A model generated the notes under the pieces. The model did not search any database. It worked only from the letters and a program-made list of their open reading frames with translations, and was not told the DNA's origin. Shown here in pieces: positions 16,314-25,444 of a stretch of 64,000 nucleotides of DNA. A program made the position numbers and the translations under genes. Every line of letters starts with the position of its first letter. Positions within the stretch are counted from its first letter, which is position 1. Source of the stretch: Bradyrhizobium sp. CCH5-F6 (lineage in GTDB: Bacteria; Pseudomonadota; Alphaproteobacteria; Rhizobiales; Xanthobacteraceae); contig NZ_LSIC01000103.1 in the NCBI RefSeq assembly GCF_001556045.1, positions 1 to 64,000 on the forward strand. The letters run 5' to 3'.

Positions 16314-17768
16314 GTGTATCTCGGGATCGACATCGGCACGTCCGGTGTGAAGGCGGTGCTCGTGGGCGAAGCCGGCGCGGTTCTCGCGACGGCGGCGCGC
16401 GAGCTCACGCTGTCGCATCCGGTGCCGCTGTGGTCCGAGCAGGATCCGGACGCCTGGGTCGATGCAGCGATCGGCGCGGTCGACGATCTCGCCGCGCGCC
16501 AGCCGCGCCAGGTTGCGCAGGTTCGTGGCATTGGGCTGTCAGGTCAGATGCATGGCGCGACGCTGCTCGGCGAGGACGGCCGGCCGCTGCGTCCGGCCAT
16601 CCTCTGGAACGACGGCCGTTCGCAGGCCGAATGCGCCACCCTGGAGCGGCGCTGTCCTTCGCTGCGCACGATCGCCGGCAACCTGGCGATGCCCGGCTTC
16701 ACCGCCCCGAAATTGCTGTGGGTCGCGCGGCATGAACCCGAAATCTTCGACCGCGTGGCGAAGGTGCTGCTGCCGAAGGCCTATGTGCGCTATCGCCTCA
16801 CCGGCGAGATGATCGAGGACATGTCGGACGCAGCCGGCACGCTGTGGCTCGATGTCGGCCTGCGCCGCTGGTCGGCCCTGCTGCTGCACGCCACCGGGCT
16901 CGATCTGCACCACATGCCGCGCCTGGTCGAGGGCAGCGCGGTGAGCGCGGTGCTCGCGCCGGAGTTCGCGCAGCGCTGGGGCATGGCGAAAGATGTCGTG
17001 GTTGCGGGCGGCGCCGGCGACAATGCCGCGAGCGCGATCGGGCTCGGCGCTATTGCGCCGGGCGACGCCTTCCTGTCGCTGGGCACGTCCGGCGTCGTGT
17101 TCCGCGTCACCGACCGCTTCGCACCAGCGCCGGCTTCGGCCGTGCATGCCTTCTGTCACGCGCTGCCCGGCCTCTGGCACCAGATGGGCGTGATGCTGTC
17201 GGCGGCGGCCTCGCTCGCCTGGCTCGCCGGCGTGATGGAGACGCCGGCCGCGGCGCTCCTGGCGCCGCTCGGCGAGCGCGTCGATGGACCAAGCCCGATC
17301 AGATTCCTGCCCTATCTCGACGGCGAGCGCACGCCGCACAACGATGCCGCCGCGAGCGGGGCTTTCGTCGGCTTGCGCGGCGCGACCGGGCGCGGCGAGA
17401 TCGTGCAGGCCGTGCTCGAAGGGGTCGCTTTCGCCGCGCGCGACAATCTGACGGCGCTGAGCGCGGCAGGCGGGCCGGTCACTGAACTCGATCTCGTCGG
17501 CGGCGGCTCGCGCTCACCGCTGTGGGCGCAGATCTGCGCCGATGTGCTCGGCATTCCCGTCCACCGCATCGAGGAAGGCGAGGTCGGAGCCGCGCTCGGC
17601 GCCGCACGGCTCGGCCGCATCGCCGCGACCGGCGAAGACGCAGCGGAGGTTTGCACCCGTCCGCGGCGGCTCGCGACCTTCACGCCCCGCTCCTCCGTCG
17701 TTGCGGCCTATGACGAGGCCTATCGGCGCTGGCGCGCGCTCTACCCCGCATTGAAGGAGACTGCCTGA
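16314..17768 (+). CDS. xylB: Xylulokinase
   Basis: 484 residues from the GTG at 16314, preceded by AAGGGAGG at good spacing; the open frame continues upstream without a ribosome-binding site. It is a FGGY-type kinase that phosphorylates D-xylulose. Typical stretches are YLGIDIGTSGVKAVLVGE (phosphate-binding loop), GIGLSGQMHGATLL, ILWNDGRSQAEC and the second ATPase part DLVGGGSRSPLWAQICADVL. Its length equals typical XylB. The stop is followed immediately by the GTG of xylA. Confidence 0.93.
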   Translation: MYLGIDIGTSGVKAVLVGEAGAVLATAARELTLSHPVPLWSEQDPDAWVDAAIGAVDDLAARQPRQVAQVRGIGLSGQMHGATLLGEDGRPLRPAILWNDGRSQAECATLERRCPSLRTIAGNLAMPGFTAPKLLWVARHEPEIFDRVAKVLLPKAYVRYRLTGEMIEDMSDAAGTLWLDVGLRRWSALLLHATGLDLHHMPRLVEGSAVSAVLAPEFAQRWGMAKDVVVAGGAGDNAASAIGLGAIAPGDAFLSLGTSGVVFRVTDRFAPAPASAVHAFCHALPGLWHQMGVMLSAAASLAWLAGVMETPAAALLAPLGERVDGPSPIRFLPYLDGERTPHNDAAASGAFVGLRGATGRGEIVQAVLEGVAFAARDNLTALSAAGGPVTELDLVGGGSRSPLWAQICADVLGIPVHRIEEGEVGAALGAARLGRIAATGEDAAEVCTRPRRLATFTPRSSVVAAYDEAYRRWRALYPALKETA

Positions 17769-19088
17769 GTGAACGCGTCAGCCAAATTCTTCGAAGCAAG
17801 CGCCCCCGTCGCCTTCGGCGGCAAGGATGCGGGACACGCCGCCTTCCGCTGGTACGACAAGGACCGGCTCGTGCATGGCCGCCGGCTCGAGGATCATTTG
17901 CGCTTTGCGGTCTGCTATTGGCATTCGTTGTGCTGGCCTGGCAGCGATCCCTTTGGCGGCGAGACGTTCCTGCGGCCGTGGCATCGCGGCACCGACGCGA
18001 TGGCGATGGCGCGCGCCAAGGCTGACGTCGCCTTCGATCTGTTCCGCCTGATCGACGTGCCCTTCTTCACCTTCCACGACGTCGATGCGGCGCCGGAAGG
18101 CGCCACGCTCGCGGAGTCCGTCGCCAACCTCAACGCGATCGCCGATCTGTTCGAACAGAAGATGGTCTCCGCAAAGGTACGCCTGCTCTGGGGCACCGCA
18201 AACCTGTTCACACACCGCCGCTACATGGCGGGCGCCGCGACCAATCCGGACCCTGATATCTTCACCTATGCCGCGGGCCAGGTCCGCGCCGCGCTGGAGG
18301 TGACGCACCGGCTCGGCGGCGAGAACTACGTGCTGTGGGGCGGGCGCGAGGGCTACGAGACGCTGCTCAACACCGACCTCAAGCGCGAGCTCGACCAGCT
18401 CGGCCGCTTTCTCTCGCTCGTCGTCGAGCACAAGCACAAGATCGGTTTCAAGGGACCGATCCTGATCGAGCCGAAGCCGAAGGAGCCGACCAAGCATCAA
18501 TATGATTTCGACGTCGCCACCTGCTACGGCTTCCTCGAGCGCTACGATCTCCTCAAGGACGTCAAGCTCAACATCGAGCAGAACCACGCCATCCTCGCCG
18601 GCCACTCCTTCCATCACGAGGTCGCGCTCGCCGAGGCGCTTGGTGTCTTCGGCTCGCTCGACATCAACCGGGGCGACGATCTGCTCGGCTGGGACACCGA
18701 CCAGTTCGCAATGAACGTAGCGGAGCTGGCGATGGTGTTCCATGAGATCCTGAACCGCGGCGGCTTCACCACGGGCGGGCTCAATTTCGATGCCAAGATC
18801 CGCCGTCAGTCCATCGATCCCGACGATTTGATCCATGCCCATGTCGGCTCGATGGATGCTTGCACGCGTGCCTTCCTCGCCGCTGCCGACATGATCGATG
18901 CCGCCGTCCTCACCGAGCCGCTTGCCAAGCGTTACGACGGGTGGGCCAGCCCCGAGGGTCGCGCCATTCTCGGCGGCCAGCGCTCGCTCGCCGATCTCGC
19001 CGACCGTGCCATGAGTCCCGGCTTCGACCCGCAGCCGCGCTCGGGCCGGCAGGAATATCTGGAATCCCTCGTCAACCGCTATGTCTGA
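17769..19088 (+). CDS. xylA: Xylose isomerase
   Basis: 439 residues starting with GTG directly after the xylB stop, with AAGGAG inside the end of xylB. It converts D-xylose to D-xylulose using two divalent metals. Recognised blocks are [33 protein letters not shown] (catalytic His and Asp), [16 protein letters not shown], and the metal ligands in [15 protein letters not shown] and [18 protein letters not shown]. Its length matches the long (class II) XylA type. Together with XylB it gives the isomerase route to xylulose 5-phosphate. Confidence 0.97.
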   Translation: MNASAKFFEASAPVAFGGKDAGHAAFRWYDKDRLVHGRRLEDHLRFAVCYWHSLCWPGSDPFGGETFLRPWHRGTDAMAMARAKADVAFDLFRLIDVPFFTFHDVDAAPEGATLAESVANLNAIADLFEQKMVSAKVRLLWGTANLFTHRRYMAGAATNPDPDIFTYAAGQVRAALEVTHRLGGENYVLWGGREGYETLLNTDLKRELDQLGRFLSLVVEHKHKIGFKGPILIEPKPKEPTKHQYDFDVATCYGFLERYDLLKDVKLNIEQNHAILAGHSFHHEVALAEALGVFGSLDINRGDDLLGWDTDQFAMNVAELAMVFHEILNRGGFTTGGLNFDAKIRRQSIDPDDLIHAHVGSMDACTRAFLAAADMIDAAVLTEPLAKRYDGWASPEGRAILGGQRSLADLADRAMSPGFDPQPRSGRQEYLESLVNRYV

Positions 19089-19100
19089 GGAAGACCGCTG

Positions 19101-19859
19101 ATGGCAAAGACGGACGCAACACCGGTTCTCGAGCTGAACGGCATCGGCAAGGAGTTCGGCGCGATCCGCGCGCTGCACGATGTCGACATGCAGATACTGC
19201 CCGGCGAGGTGGTCGGCCTGATGGGCGACAACGGCGCGGGCAAGTCGACGCTGGTCAAGATCATCGCCGGCAATTTCCGCCCGTCCCATGGTGAGATCCG
19301 CTTTGCCGGCAGCGCGGTCCACTTCAACCGTCCGGTCGATGCCCGCGCGGTCGGCATCGAGGTCGTCTATCAGGACCTTGCGCTGGCCGACAACCTGACG
19401 GCAGCAGCCAACGTCTTCCTCGGCCGCGAGCTGAAGCGCAAATTCGGACCCATAGCCCTGCTCGACCACAAGGCGATGGCTGTGCGCGCGCTGGAGCTGT
19501 TTGGCGAGCTGCGCTCGGAGACGCGCCCCGACGATCTCGTCAAGCAGATGTCGGGCGGCCAGCGCCAGGCGGTCGCCATCGCGCGGACGCGGCTGTCCAA
19601 CGCCAGGCTCGTGATGATGGACGAGCCGACCGCCGCGATCTCGGTGCGCCAGGTCGAGCAGGTGCTCGGCCTGATCCATCGGCTGAAGGAGCAGGGCGTC
19701 GCGGTCATGCTGATCTCGCACCGCATGCCCGACGTGTTCGCGGTGTGCGACCGCGTCGTCGTCATGCGCCGCGGCGAGAAGCGGGCCGACAAGCCGATCC
19801 ACCAGACATCGCCTGAGGAGATCACCGCCCTCATCACAGGCGCGAAGGAGGCGGCGTGA
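19101..19859 (+). CDS. Sugar ABC transporter, ATP-binding protein
   Basis: 252 residues, a single nucleotide-binding domain rather than the tandem form of RbsA/XylG, like FrcA of rhizobia. Walker A is GDNGAGKST, the signature MSGGQRQAVAIA, Walker B LVMMDEPTAA, and the switch His is in LISHRMPDVF. It energises uptake with the permease whose start overlaps its stop. The operon context points to xylose or a related sugar. Confidence 0.93.
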   Translation: MAKTDATPVLELNGIGKEFGAIRALHDVDMQILPGEVVGLMGDNGAGKSTLVKIIAGNFRPSHGEIRFAGSAVHFNRPVDARAVGIEVVYQDLALADNLTAAANVFLGRELKRKFGPIALLDHKAMAVRALELFGELRSETRPDDLVKQMSGGQRQAVAIARTRLSNARLVMMDEPTAAISVRQVEQVLGLIHRLKEQGVAVMLISHRMPDVFAVCDRVVVMRRGEKRADKPIHQTSPEEITALITGAKEAA

Positions 19860-20941
19860 TGGCTATGCCCATGGAATCCCCGATCACGTTCTCCAATGTC
19901 GGCAAGATCAGATGGTGGCAGCGCGGTATCTTCGCCTCCCAGACCGGCTATGTCCTGCTCGCGCTGGCCGTGCTGCTGGTGATCATGCATTTCGCCAGCC
20001 CGTACTTCTTCACCGAAGGCAACATGCAGAACGTGGCGAAGAACTTCTCCTTCATCGCCATTGCGACGCTCGGCGTCACTTTCGTGATCATCACCGGCGG
20101 CATCGACCTGTCGGTCGGCTCGATGATGTGCTTCTCCGCCATGATCACCTCGATGGTGATGACCGAGTTGTCGGCGCCCGGCTCGCCGGTGGGCGCGCTG
20201 TTCGTGCACATGGCGGCCGACGGCAAGACCGTTGTTGCCAACGTGCCCGGACTGATCCTGCTGGTCTCGATCCTCGCCGGGCTCGGCGTCGCGCTGGTCG
20301 CCGGCCTGGTCAACGGCTTCTGCATCGCAATGCTCGGCCTGTCGCCTTTCGTCACGACGCTCGGCATGCTGTCGATCGTGCGCGGGCTCGGCTACGTCGT
20401 CTCCAATGGTCGCGGCAGCTTCCCGGGCGGGCCGGACGCCGATTACTTCTACGCAGCAACCTCGGGCGACGTCCTCGGCGTGCCCGTGCCCTTCATTTAT
20501 CTGGTGATCCTCGCGCTGGCGATGGCGGTGGTGCTGCATCACACCTCGTTCGGCCGCCACGTCTTCGCGCTCGGCGGCAACGAGAAGGCAGCCGAGCTCA
20601 CCGGCATTCCGGTGGTGCGTGTGAAGATCGAGGTCTACGTGATCTGCGCGCTCGCCGCCGGTCTCCAGGGCATCATCATTTCCGGTTGGCTTGGATCGGC
20701 ACCGGCCAATATGGCGACCTCATACGAGCTCAACGTGATCGCCGCGGCGGTGATCGGCGGTGCCAATCTCGCTGGCGGCATCGGCGGCCCGCTCGGAGCC
20801 ATCGTCGGCTGCGTGCTGCTGGAGGTGATCCGCAACGGTCTCGTGCTGGCGCAGGTCAGCTCCTATTGGCAGCAGACGCTGGTTGGCGTGATCATCATCC
20901 TGGCCGTGCTGGTCGATCGCATCCGCTCGCGGATGATCTGA
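19859..20941 (+). CDS. Sugar ABC transporter, permease
   Basis: 360 residues from the ATG at 19859, which overlaps the ATPase stop and has AGGAGG seven bases upstream; a GTG one codon earlier is possible. It is a polytopic inner-membrane protein of the RbsC/FrcC/XylH class. The coupling-helix region (AELTGIPVVRVKIEVYVICA) and ATLGVTFVIITGGIDLSVGS near the N-terminus are diagnostic. It probably works as a homodimer with the ATPase and the binding protein that follow each other in this operon. Confidence 0.93.
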   Translation: MAMPMESPITFSNVGKIRWWQRGIFASQTGYVLLALAVLLVIMHFASPYFFTEGNMQNVAKNFSFIAIATLGVTFVIITGGIDLSVGSMMCFSAMITSMVMTELSAPGSPVGALFVHMAADGKTVVANVPGLILLVSILAGLGVALVAGLVNGFCIAMLGLSPFVTTLGMLSIVRGLGYVVSNGRGSFPGGPDADYFYAATSGDVLGVPVPFIYLVILALAMAVVLHHTSFGRHVFALGGNEKAAELTGIPVVRVKIEVYVICALAAGLQGIIISGWLGSAPANMATSYELNVIAAAVIGGANLAGGIGGPLGAIVGCVLLEVIRNGLVLAQVSSYWQQTLVGVIIILAVLVDRIRSRMI

Positions 20942-21037
20942 AAGTGACGTCGTTCCGGGAGGGTAACGAAAATGCCGCCTGTCCGCTTCCCGGACGCAGC
21001 TCGAAAGGACGGGCGCTAGACAAGGGTGGAGGAGACC

Positions 21038-21970
21038 ATGAGGAAACTTCTTCTTGCCGGCATCGCGGTTGCGATGATGGCTACGCCGACGTTCGCCGCG
21101 AACTATCGCTTCGTCATCGTGCCGAAGGCGATGAACAATCCGTTCTTCGACTTCGCCCGCGACGGCTGCCTGAAGCGTGCCAAGGAGCTCGGCAATATCG
21201 AGTGCATCTACAAGGGGCCGGTGGAGCATGAGCCGGCGACGCAGGCCCAGATCATCCAGGACTTCGTTACCCAGAAGGTCGACGGGCTCGCCATCTCGGT
21301 CGCCGACGTCGCGGCCATGACCAAGTCGATCGAGGCGGCGACCGCGGCCGGCATTCCCGTCATCACCTTCGATGCCGACGCACCGGGCTCCAAGCGCATC
21401 GCCTATATCGGCACCAACAACAAGGAATTCGGTGTCGCCCTCGGCAAGCAATTGCTGAAGATGCGGCCCGACGGCGGCAAATACGCGATGGTCTCGGGCG
21501 GTCCCGGCGCCAAGAATCTCGCCGAGCGCGTCGACGGCGTGCGCGAGGCACTGAAGGGCTCGAAATGGACCGAGGTCGCGGGCTCCCCGACCTTCTGCAA
21601 CGACGATCCCGCGCTCGCGGTCCAGCAGATGACAGACATGCGTACGGCAACGCCGGACCTCGCCGCCATCGTTCCGATCGGCGGTTGGCCGATGTTCGCG
21701 CCCGAAGGCTTCAAGGCGTTCGCCTCCCGGAACAAGAAGGACATCGATTCCGGCAAGTTCACGCTTGTCGTTGCCGACACGCTGAAGATGCAGCTCGAGC
21801 TGCTGCGCGACGGCTATGCCAATGCGCTGGTCGGCCAGCGTCCGTTCGAGATGGGCGAGAAGGCGATGGACACGCTGCTCGCCATCAAGAAGGGCGAGAA
21901 AGTGCCGGAGATCGTCTACACCGGCCTCGATCTCGTCACCAAGGACAACGTCGCACAGATGTTGAAGTAG
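21038..21970 (+). CDS. Sugar ABC transporter, substrate-binding protein
   Basis: 310 residues from the ATG at 21038, which has GGAGGAG upstream. A clear signal peptide (MRKLLLAGIAVAMMATPTFA) precedes a type I periplasmic sugar-binding fold: FVIVPKAMNNPFFDFARDGC, ITFDADAPGSKRIAYIGTNN and the hinge VPEIVYTGLDLVTKDN. It belongs to the RbsB/FrcB class. A perfect 13-bp hairpin at 22001-22033 directly follows the gene and probably protects the 3' end of its message. Confidence 0.93.
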   Translation: MRKLLLAGIAVAMMATPTFAANYRFVIVPKAMNNPFFDFARDGCLKRAKELGNIECIYKGPVEHEPATQAQIIQDFVTQKVDGLAISVADVAAMTKSIEAATAAGIPVITFDADAPGSKRIAYIGTNNKEFGVALGKQLLKMRPDGGKYAMVSGGPGAKNLAERVDGVREALKGSKWTEVAGSPTFCNDDPALAVQQMTDMRTATPDLAAIVPIGGWPMFAPEGFKAFASRNKKDIDSGKFTLVVADTLKMQLELLRDGYANALVGQRPFEMGEKAMDTLLAIKKGEKVPEIVYTGLDLVTKDNVAQMLK

Positions 21971-22000
21971 GCGCGCCGCCAGCCCTGCGCTCCTGCATGC

Positions 22001-22033
22001 CTCTCCCGCTTGCGGTTTGCGCAAGCGGGAGAG
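22001..22033 (+). repeat. Perfect 13-bp stem-loop after the binding-protein gene
   Basis: CTCTCCCGCTTGC and GCAAGCGGGAGAG are exact inverse copies separated by seven bases; there is no T-run. It is also the core of the CTCTCCCGCTTGCGGGAGAG repeat family. Its place between the binding-protein gene and the reductase suggests an mRNA-processing or stabilising hairpin inside the operon. Confidence 0.75.
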
Positions 22034-22072
22034 ATGATCTCTTCCGGAAGAAGACTGCTGGAAGGCAATGAA

Positions 22073-23050
22073 ATGAAACGCTCGCGGCTCGGCGCGCTCG
22101 ATGTCACCTCAATCGGCCTCGGTTCCGCCCCGCTCGGCGGATTGTTCGCGCCGGTCAGCGATGCCGATGCACAAGCGACGGTCGAGCGGGCCTGGTCGCT
22201 CGGCGTGCGCTTCTTCGACACCGCGCCGCTCTATGGCTTTGGTCTTGCCGAGCGGCGGCTGGGCGCATTTCTGCGGCAGCAGCCGCGCGACTCCTACGTC
22301 ATCTCGACCAAGGTCGGTCGTCTGCTGCGCGCGCCTGAGAGCGCTGCCGCCGAGGACGAGCACTACAAGGGGACGACGCGCGAGCGCCCGGTGTTCGATT
22401 TCAGCCATGACGGCGTGATGCGCTCGGTCGAGGAGAGCCTGGAGCGCCTCGGGCTCGGCCGCGTCGACGTCCTGCTGGTGCACGATCCCGATGACCATTA
22501 TGACGATGCCGTCGCTGGCGCGTTCCGCGCGCTGCAGCGCCTGCGTGAGGACGGCACGGTCAAGGCGATCGGCGCCGGCATGAACCAGTCGGAGATGCTG
22601 GTGCGCTTCGCGGAGGTCGTGCCGGTCGATTGTTTCCTGCTCGCCGGGCGTTACACGCTGCTCGATCAGGGCGCGCTGAATGCGCTGTTTCCGCTCTGCC
22701 AGACCAGGAACATAGGCATCCTGCTCGGCGGCATCTACAACAGCGGCATCCTGGCCAATCCGCACACGGGCGCGAAATTCAACTATCAGGATGCCGACGC
22801 GGGACTCGTTGCGCGCGCACTCGCGCTCGATGAGCTCTGCCGCAAGCACGGCACCGATCTGAAGGCTGCCGCGCTCCAGTTCTGCATGGCGCATCCGGCC
22901 GTGACGGTGGCCGTGATGGGCGCGCGCAATGAAGCGGAAGTGGTCGACAACATCGCGATGTCGGAGCGAGCGGTGCCGCCGGCGTTCTGGCAGGAGCTGC
23001 GCGCACGAGAGCTCGTCGATGCGCGGGCACCGCTGCCAGGCGGGGTGTAA
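22073..23050 (+). CDS. Aldo/keto reductase, aldose (L-fucose-type) dehydrogenase
   Basis: 325 residues from the ATG at 22073 behind GGAAGG. Aldo/keto reductase fold: GVRFFDTAPLYGFGLAERRL carries the catalytic Asp and Tyr, VISTKVGRLLRAP the lysine strand, and LLVHDPDDHY the histidine. The resemblance is to the L-fucose / D-threo-aldose 1-dehydrogenase branch, which oxidises an aldose at C1 to a lactone. It lies four bases before a lactonase-like amidohydrolase, so the pair would give aldose to lactone to aldonate. The true sugar is not shown by the sequence. Confidence 0.85.
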   Translation: MKRSRLGALDVTSIGLGSAPLGGLFAPVSDADAQATVERAWSLGVRFFDTAPLYGFGLAERRLGAFLRQQPRDSYVISTKVGRLLRAPESAAAEDEHYKGTTRERPVFDFSHDGVMRSVEESLERLGLGRVDVLLVHDPDDHYDDAVAGAFRALQRLREDGTVKAIGAGMNQSEMLVRFAEVVPVDCFLLAGRYTLLDQGALNALFPLCQTRNIGILLGGIYNSGILANPHTGAKFNYQDADAGLVARALALDELCRKHGTDLKAAALQFCMAHPAVTVAVMGARNEAEVVDNIAMSERAVPPAFWQELRARELVDARAPLPGGV

Positions 23051-23053
23051 GGC

Positions 23054-23896
23054 ATGATCATCGACGGCCACCAGCATTTCTGGGATCCGGCACGGGCCGA
23101 TTATCCCTGGATGGAGGTGGACGAGCTTGCGCCGATCCGTCGCGCCTTCGGTCCCGCCGATCTCGCGCCGCTCATGAAGGCCAACGGCATCGACGCAAGC
23201 ATTCTGGTGCAATGCCGCTCCGCGCTTGCGGAGACCGAGGAGTTCCTGCACATCGCGCACGAAAATCCCTTCGTCATCGGCGTCGTCGGTTGGGCCGATC
23301 TGACGGACGGCGCCCTCGACGAAACGCTTGATCGCCTGCGCGCTTTGCCCGGCGGCGGCAGGCTGGTGGGGATTCGTCACCAGGTCCATGATGAAGCCGA
23401 TCCGGATTGGCTGCTCCGCGAGGATGTGCAACGCGGCCTCACGGCCGTTTTCGCCCGCGATCTCGCCTACGATCTCCTCGTCCGCACCCGCGAGCTGCCG
23501 GCCGCGATCGCAACCGCGCAGGCCTTTCCGCAGGCCCGGTTCGTGCTGGACCACGCTGCCAAGCCGCCGATCGCCGATGGCGGCAGCGCCGAATGGACCG
23601 ATCGCATCGCGGCGCTTGCGGCTTGCGGCAATGTCTGGTGCAAGATCTCGGGCCTGGCGACCGAAGCTGTCTGGAACGACTGGGATGCCGAGCGGCTGTT
23701 TCCGTTCGTCGAGCACGCGGCAAGATGTTTTGGCGAGGACAGGCTGATCTACGGCTCGGACTGGCCAGTGTGCCTGCTTGCGGGAAGTTACGGCGAGATC
23801 AAGACCGCGCTGGAGACCTGTCTGGCGAGGCTTGGCCCGCGCGTGCGGGACAAGGCCTTTGGTGTGAATGCGAAGGCTGCGTATCGGTTGGGTTAA
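23054..23896 (+). CDS. Amidohydrolase-2 family sugar lactonase
   Basis: 280 residues. IIDGHQHFWDPARADYPWM at the N-terminus holds the HxH metal site of the amidohydrolase-2 (COG3618) family; RFVLDHAAKPPIADG and LIYGSDWPVCLLAG give the later His and Asp ligands. Characterised relatives include L-fuconolactonase and L-rhamnono-lactonase. Placed directly after the aldose dehydrogenase, it most likely opens the lactone formed by that enzyme. It ends the plus-strand sugar operon; a repeat follows. Confidence 0.88.
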   Translation: MIIDGHQHFWDPARADYPWMEVDELAPIRRAFGPADLAPLMKANGIDASILVQCRSALAETEEFLHIAHENPFVIGVVGWADLTDGALDETLDRLRALPGGGRLVGIRHQVHDEADPDWLLREDVQRGLTAVFARDLAYDLLVRTRELPAAIATAQAFPQARFVLDHAAKPPIADGGSAEWTDRIAALAACGNVWCKISGLATEAVWNDWDAERLFPFVEHAARCFGEDRLIYGSDWPVCLLAGSYGEIKTALETCLARLGPRVRDKAFGVNAKAAYRLG

Positions 23897-23910
23897 TTGC
23901 AGTCGATGCG

Positions 23911-24070
23911 CTCTTACCCTCTCCTCTTGTGGGAGAGGGTGGCTCGCCGCGGAGCGGCGAGACGGGTGGGGGGTCTCTCTCGGCGAGTCACCTTTCACAT
24001 GTGAGTTTGCTGAAGCAAACTCTCATCCGGCGCTTCGCGCCACCTTCTCCCACAAGGGAGAAGGGAAGAG
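23911..24070. repeat. Intergenic palindromic repeat (CTCTCC..GGGAGAG type)
   Basis: Begins CCCTCTCCTCTTGTGGGAGAGG, ends CCTTCTCCCACAAGGGAGAAGG, with inner inverted segments GGCTCGCCGCGGAGCGGCGA and CCGGCGCTTCGCGCC. Related elements are at 29247 and 50921. It separates the convergent lactonase gene and LivK-like gene and may serve as a transcription end for both. Confidence 0.75.
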
Positions 24071-24098
24071 ACGGCGGCGCTCGCCTCGCGCCCCCTGA

Positions 24099-25328
24099 CT
24101 ATTCCGACATCGGCTTGTCGGAGATGTCCCAGTCCTTGCCGGTGAAGGTGGAGATGAAGAGCGTCTTCATTGGCGTGTAGTCCTCGGGCGTGTAGCTGTA
24201 GGTGACGCCATCGAGGAAGTAGGGCGAATGGAAGCCCGCGAGCGTCGAGGCCTGCTTCAGCACGTTGGCGCGGGTCAGCTCGTCGCCGCAGCGGCGCAGG
24301 ATCTCGCCCATGGTCACGGCCTGGCCGTAACCGGCAAAGGCGATGGTGTTGTCGGGGTCGATCGCCGGCGTGTACTTCTTGCGCAGTTCCTCGAACGCCA
24401 TCACGTCGGGGTCCTTCTCCCATTTGGGCAGGCCGACCTCCTTGTTGTAGCGGATGGCGACGATGCCGGTGGCGTTCTCGAGGCCCGCGGCACTGAGGAT
24501 CGAGCGGCCGGTCGAGCCGGCGGAAAGAAGCTGCAGCGGCTTCCAGCCGAGCTCGGCCACTTTGCGAATCGACTGCGACGACGCCTTGCCGGTCGAGATG
24601 TTGTAGAAGACGTCGGCGCCGGATTTCGAGAGGTTGATCAGCTGGGAATCGACGGTGGGCTCGGTGAGATCGTAGGTCTGCTCCATGATCACCTGAGCGG
24701 TGCCGCCGGCATCGGCCAGCACCTTCTTGAACGGTCCCAGGAAGTCGCGGCCGAAATCGTCGTTCTGATAGAGGATGCCGATCTTGGCATTCGGCTTCAC
24801 GCTGACGACGTGCCGGGCAAGGATGCGGGCCTCGGTCGGATAGAGCGGCAGCCCCGCCATCGTCCACTTGAACTCTTTCGGGTTGTTCCATTTCGATGCG
24901 CCGGTGTTGAGCAGCAGCTGCGGCACGCCCTTGGAGTTCAGGTATTTGTGCACGGCGGTCTGCGGCGCGGTGCCGAGCGAGCCATAGAGCGCCAGCACCT
25001 CTTCCTGCTCGACCAGGCGCCGCGTCGCCTCGACGCATTTCGGTGCGCTGTAGGCGTCGTCCATGGTGAGGAACTTGACCTTGCGTCCGTTGATGCCGCC
25101 CTTCTCGTTCAGCATCTGGAAATAGGCTTCGCCGATGCGCCCGAGCACGCCGTAGAGCGAGCCGGGGCCGGAATGCGGCACGGTCTGCCCGATCTTGATC
25201 TCGGTGTCGCTGGCGCCCGCATCGTATTTCTTCTCTGCGGCCCAGACATAAGGCGCCGGCAAGGTGGATGCAGCGATGGTGGCGAGCGCGGCGGCGCTGA
25301 AATCGCGCCGCGATGGATTCTTCGTCAT
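24099..25328 (-). CDS. LivK-like ABC transporter substrate-binding protein
   Basis: 409 residues from the ATG at 25328 (GGGAGA upstream). The N-terminus has a twin-arginine-like signal (NPSRRDFSAAALATIAAST), followed by a type I periplasmic-binding fold typical of branched-chain amino acid and amide transporters: IKIGQTVPHSGPGSLYGVLG, LNEKGGINGRKVKFL and GILYQNDDFGRDFLGPFKK. The ligand is unknown. No permease or ATPase genes lie beside it, so it must share a translocator encoded elsewhere. It is convergent with the sugar operon. Confidence 0.9.
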   Translation of the reverse strand: MTKNPSRRDFSAAALATIAASTLPAPYVWAAEKKYDAGASDTEIKIGQTVPHSGPGSLYGVLGRIGEAYFQMLNEKGGINGRKVKFLTMDDAYSAPKCVEATRRLVEQEEVLALYGSLGTAPQTAVHKYLNSKGVPQLLLNTGASKWNNPKEFKWTMAGLPLYPTEARILARHVVSVKPNAKIGILYQNDDFGRDFLGPFKKVLADAGGTAQVIMEQTYDLTEPTVDSQLINLSKSGADVFYNISTGKASSQSIRKVAELGWKPLQLLSAGSTGRSILSAAGLENATGIVAIRYNKEVGLPKWEKDPDVMAFEELRKKYTPAIDPDNTIAFAGYGQAVTMGEILRRCGDELTRANVLKQASTLAGFHSPYFLDGVTYSYTPEDYTPMKTLFISTFTGKDWDISDKPMSE

Positions 25329-25444
25329 TATTTGTTTCTCCCTAGCGAGAGCATTGTGCTGACATCGCAGCTCGGCCTGCAAGTGGGAAGTCGCAGCTTT
25401 GCGACGCAATGACGCTGAAATCGCTTTGAATCCAGCGCCTAGAC

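Noticed and set aside
17778..19802. 674-codon open frame on the minus strand
   Set aside because: It is the antisense of xylA and the ABC ATPase; high GC keeps such frames open, and it shows no protein family features.
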